From NCBI RefSeq assembly GCF_000156175.1, contig NZ_GG692710.1, positions 792,678 through 856,677 of the forward strand: DNA of 64,000 bases. The letters run 5' to 3'. Origin of the DNA: Collinsella intestinalis DSM 13280 (lineage in GTDB: Bacteria > Actinomycetota > Coriobacteriia > Coriobacteriales > Coriobacteriaceae). The notes under the pieces were generated by a model. That model did not search any database. It was not told the origin of the DNA and was given only the letters and a program-made list of their open reading frames with translations. The translations under genes and the position numbers were made by a program. Of this stretch, positions 62,485 to 64,000 are shown in pieces. Positions within the stretch are counted from its first letter, which is position 1. Every line of letters starts with the position of its first letter.

Positions 62485-62520
62485 TCGGACCCCTGCCTTT
62501 TCATCCAGACCATATAGATG

Positions 62521-62538
62521 ATTAGAAGTTTGTCTAAA
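62521..62538 (+). promoter_or_regulatory. Upstream operator for the ArsR/SdpR-type repressor
   Basis: ATTAGA-N6-TCTAAA dyad, an almost exact copy of the operator at 62556-62573, 35 bp upstream of it. Confidence 0.65.
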
Positions 62539-62544
62539 TACTTC

Positions 62545-62573
62545 TTGACTTCATTATTAGATGAGTGTCTAAT
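62545..62573 (+). promoter_or_regulatory. Promoter of the sdpRI-like operon with embedded operator
   Basis: TTGACT (62545-62550), exact 17-nt spacer, TCTAAT (62568-62573). The perfect dyad ATTAGA-N6-TCTAAT (62556-62573) covers the spacer and -10, so repressor binding would block RNA polymerase. A further GTCTAA half site lies at 62575-62580. This part is AT-rich against its surroundings. Confidence 0.82.
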
Positions 62574-62689
62574 TGTCTAACGTTCAACCGCGAGTCGATT
62601 TGTCCGTACAACCGCTTGGCACATGTGCACGGTGCCGGCGCATCAACGACGTGAGACCGCGCACACCTACGAATCTTTAAGGAGGAGAT

Positions 62690-62968
62690 ATGGGAGGAGA
62701 AGCCTTCAAGGCGCTTGCCGATCCAACACGCAGGCACATCCTTGAACTGCTACGCACCAAGGACCTTACCGCCGGCGAAATCGCCGAGCACTTCGACATG
62801 ACCAAGCCTTCGCTCAGCCACCATCTGAACGCCCTCAAAACGGCCGGTCTGGTCGACGCCGAGCGAGACGGCCAAAACATCATCTACAGCCTGAACACCT
62901 CGGTCCTGCAGGACCTTATGGGCTGGTTTTACACATTCACCGATAGGAGCGAAGATCATGAGCGATAA
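62690..62968 (+). CDS. ArsR-family autorepressor, SdpR-like
   Basis: A 92-aa winged-helix regulator: MGGEAFKALADPTRRHILELL, recognition helix region LTAGEIAEHFDMTKPSLSHHL and wing DGQNIIYSL. It lacks the Cys metal site of ArsR proper. The fusion-like arrangement with an SdpI-family membrane protein (11-nt overlap) matches B. subtilis sdpRI, where SdpI sequesters SdpR when toxin is present. The start follows AAGGAGGAGAT. Confidence 0.9.
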   Translation: MGGEAFKALADPTRRHILELLRTKDLTAGEIAEHFDMTKPSLSHHLNALKTAGLVDAERDGQNIIYSLNTSVLQDLMGWFYTFTDRSEDHER

Positions 62969-63719
62969 GAACCTCGACGTCTCGACGAAATCCAGCGAAC
63001 AGGCGGCAAAGACCCAGCAGGCGGCCCCGGCCAAGATAAACCCCGTCGGTCGTCGGACGTTCCTCGTGCTCGTTGCGATATGCGTCGCAAGCTTCATCGG
63101 TCATCTCGTGCTCCTGCCCCATATGCCCGAGATGATCCCCACGCACTGGGACAGCGCCGGCAACGTCAACGGATACACCGGGCGCGTCGCGATCATCGGT
63201 CTCGATGCGCTGCCGCTCCTGTTGCTCGCCATGCTCCGTTATCTCCCCGGCATGGATCCACGGGGCCAGGCCTATATGCGCATGGGGTCGTTCTACAACG
63301 GCTTTGTCGTCCTGTTCACGCTCTTCATGGTCGGGATGACCTGGACCTCCGAGCTCACCGTATTCGGTATCCTGCCCGAAAACGGCAGCCCCATAGGCAC
63401 GATCACGACTTTGGTGGTCGGCATGGGCTTCATTCTCTTGGGCAACTACATGCCCAAGATCAAGCGCAACTACACGTTCGGCTGCAAGACCCCCTGGGCA
63501 CTCCACGACGAATGGAACTGGCGTCTTACCCATCGCTTCTGCGGCACGGCGTTCGTCATCTCGGGCTTCGCCACCATCGCAGGGGGCCTGATCTCGATCT
63601 GGCATGGCCAGGCCTCGCTGTGGATTCTCCTGGGGTCGGTGCTTGCCTCGAGCATCGGGACCTACGCCTACAGCTATCTCGTATTCCGCAACGGCAACAA
63701 GCCGCTCCGCAGCCGCTGA
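62958..63719 (+). CDS. SdpI-family membrane protein (toxin immunity/signalling)
   Basis: A 253-aa membrane protein with an N-terminal DUF1648 segment (PHMPEMIPTHWDSAGNVNGYTG) and a C-terminal SdpI domain (NYMPKIKRNYTFGCKTPWAL). About seven membrane helices. In B. subtilis SdpI gives immunity to the SDP toxin and relieves SdpR repression. No sdpABC-like toxin genes are in the window. The coding start overlaps the repressor gene. About 30 cytoplasmic residues precede the first helix. Confidence 0.9.
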   Translation: MSDKNLDVSTKSSEQAAKTQQAAPAKINPVGRRTFLVLVAICVASFIGHLVLLPHMPEMIPTHWDSAGNVNGYTGRVAIIGLDALPLLLLAMLRYLPGMDPRGQAYMRMGSFYNGFVVLFTLFMVGMTWTSELTVFGILPENGSPIGTITTLVVGMGFILLGNYMPKIKRNYTFGCKTPWALHDEWNWRLTHRFCGTAFVISGFATIAGGLISIWHGQASLWILLGSVLASSIGTYAYSYLVFRNGNKPLRSR

Positions 63720-63756
63720 GTATTCCCCAACATACGACAAGGCGCCGACCCCCCCG

Positions 63757-64000
63757 TGAACTGCAACCCAAAACTTGGACGGCCTAAATAAAGAGCGGCT
63801 AGGCCGCTAAGGACTGATTCCGGAACTCCTCCGGGGTCAGTCCTTTCAGTTTAACCTGCCTCCGCCTCGTGTTCCAATGAATCACGTACGCGTCGAGGTC
63901 TCGCTTGAATTCCTCGAAACTCGGCCACCTCCGGCCTCGGAAGAACTCGTCCTTGATATGGCCGAAGACCTGCTCGGTGGCGCCGTTGTCGATGCAGTTG
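63757..64000 (-). mobile_element. IS3-family insertion sequence, 3' end (continues outside the window)
   Basis: The element appears to end at about 63757 with TGAACTGCAACCCAAAACTTGG, whose first bases TG and form resemble IS3/IS150-group terminal repeats. The transposase reads inward from the right edge. Confidence 0.75.
63799..64000 (-). CDS. IS3-family transposase OrfB, C-terminal part (partial)
   Basis: The last 66 codons of an integrase-core transposase, truncated by the window edge. It contains NCIDNGATEQVFGHIKDEFF, where Glu in ATEQ is the catalytic Glu of the DDE triad. The family-typical YVIHWNTRRRQ and LKGLTPEEFRNQSLA follow. The frame ends at TAG near 63799. Copy intactness cannot be judged. 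Confidence 0.9.
   Translation of the reverse strand, partial: NCIDNGATEQVFGHIKDEFFRGRRWPSFEEFKRDLDAYVIHWNTRRRQVKLKGLTPEEFRNQSLAA

Overview
The window most likely comes from a high-GC anaerobic actinobacterium of the class Coriobacteriia, probably Collinsella or a close relative. The reasons are actinobacterial-type RpoB/RpoC and r-proteins, a zinc-type S14, a single-chain 1,282-aa PurL, a single-chain ECF transporter (A-A'-T), an LPXTG surface protein, a D-alanylation (dlt) operon and many GTG/TTG starts. The genus is an inference. No rRNA, tRNA or CRISPR locus was found.

Most of the window (about 3.9 to 57.9 kb, minus strand) is the ancestral ribosome/RNA-polymerase supercluster read right to left: rplJ-rplL, rpoB-rpoC, rpsL-rpsG-fusA-rpsJ, rplC to rplX, rplE to rplQ with secY, adk, map, infA and rpoA, then ecfAA'T-truA and argR. 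The order is the classical one, but the cluster is cut into separate transcription units by cargo. An LPXTG surface protein and galU lie between rplL and rpoB. A 17-kb block lies between rpsJ and rplC (Mn-type CDF exporter, glutaredoxin-like protein, GNAT-flavin fusion, purL, dltABCXD, AI-2E family permease, MacB-like ABC protein). A 4.5-kb block lies between rplX and rplE (U32 peptidase-family protein and a Gfo/Idh/MocA oxidoreductase). tuf is missing from the str group and rplK-rplA from the rplJL group. Most fragments have their own terminator and promoter: clear promoters precede rpsL and rplJ, and good hairpins follow rplQ, rplX, rpoC and rplL.

The right end (58 to 64 kb) holds a FeoA-FeoB fusion, a histidine phosphatase, an unrecognised plus-strand protein, an sdpRI-like autorepressor/immunity pair with two matched operators, and the 3' end of an IS3-family element that runs off the window.

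Points most worth a second look: (1) RpoB residues 414-429 replace the near-universal fork-loop-2 sequence with an unrelated, longer one; (2) ribosomal protein S12 carries Arg at position 88, where Lys-to-Arg causes streptomycin resistance in other bacteria; (3) two copies of a long hairpin element share a core but have different, self-complementary arms, and each sits just upstream of an r-protein block where the cluster is broken; (4) two r-protein loci share a 25-nt motif, with a weaker third copy in the rplC promoter; (5) intergenic regions carry several other long inverted or tandem repeats.
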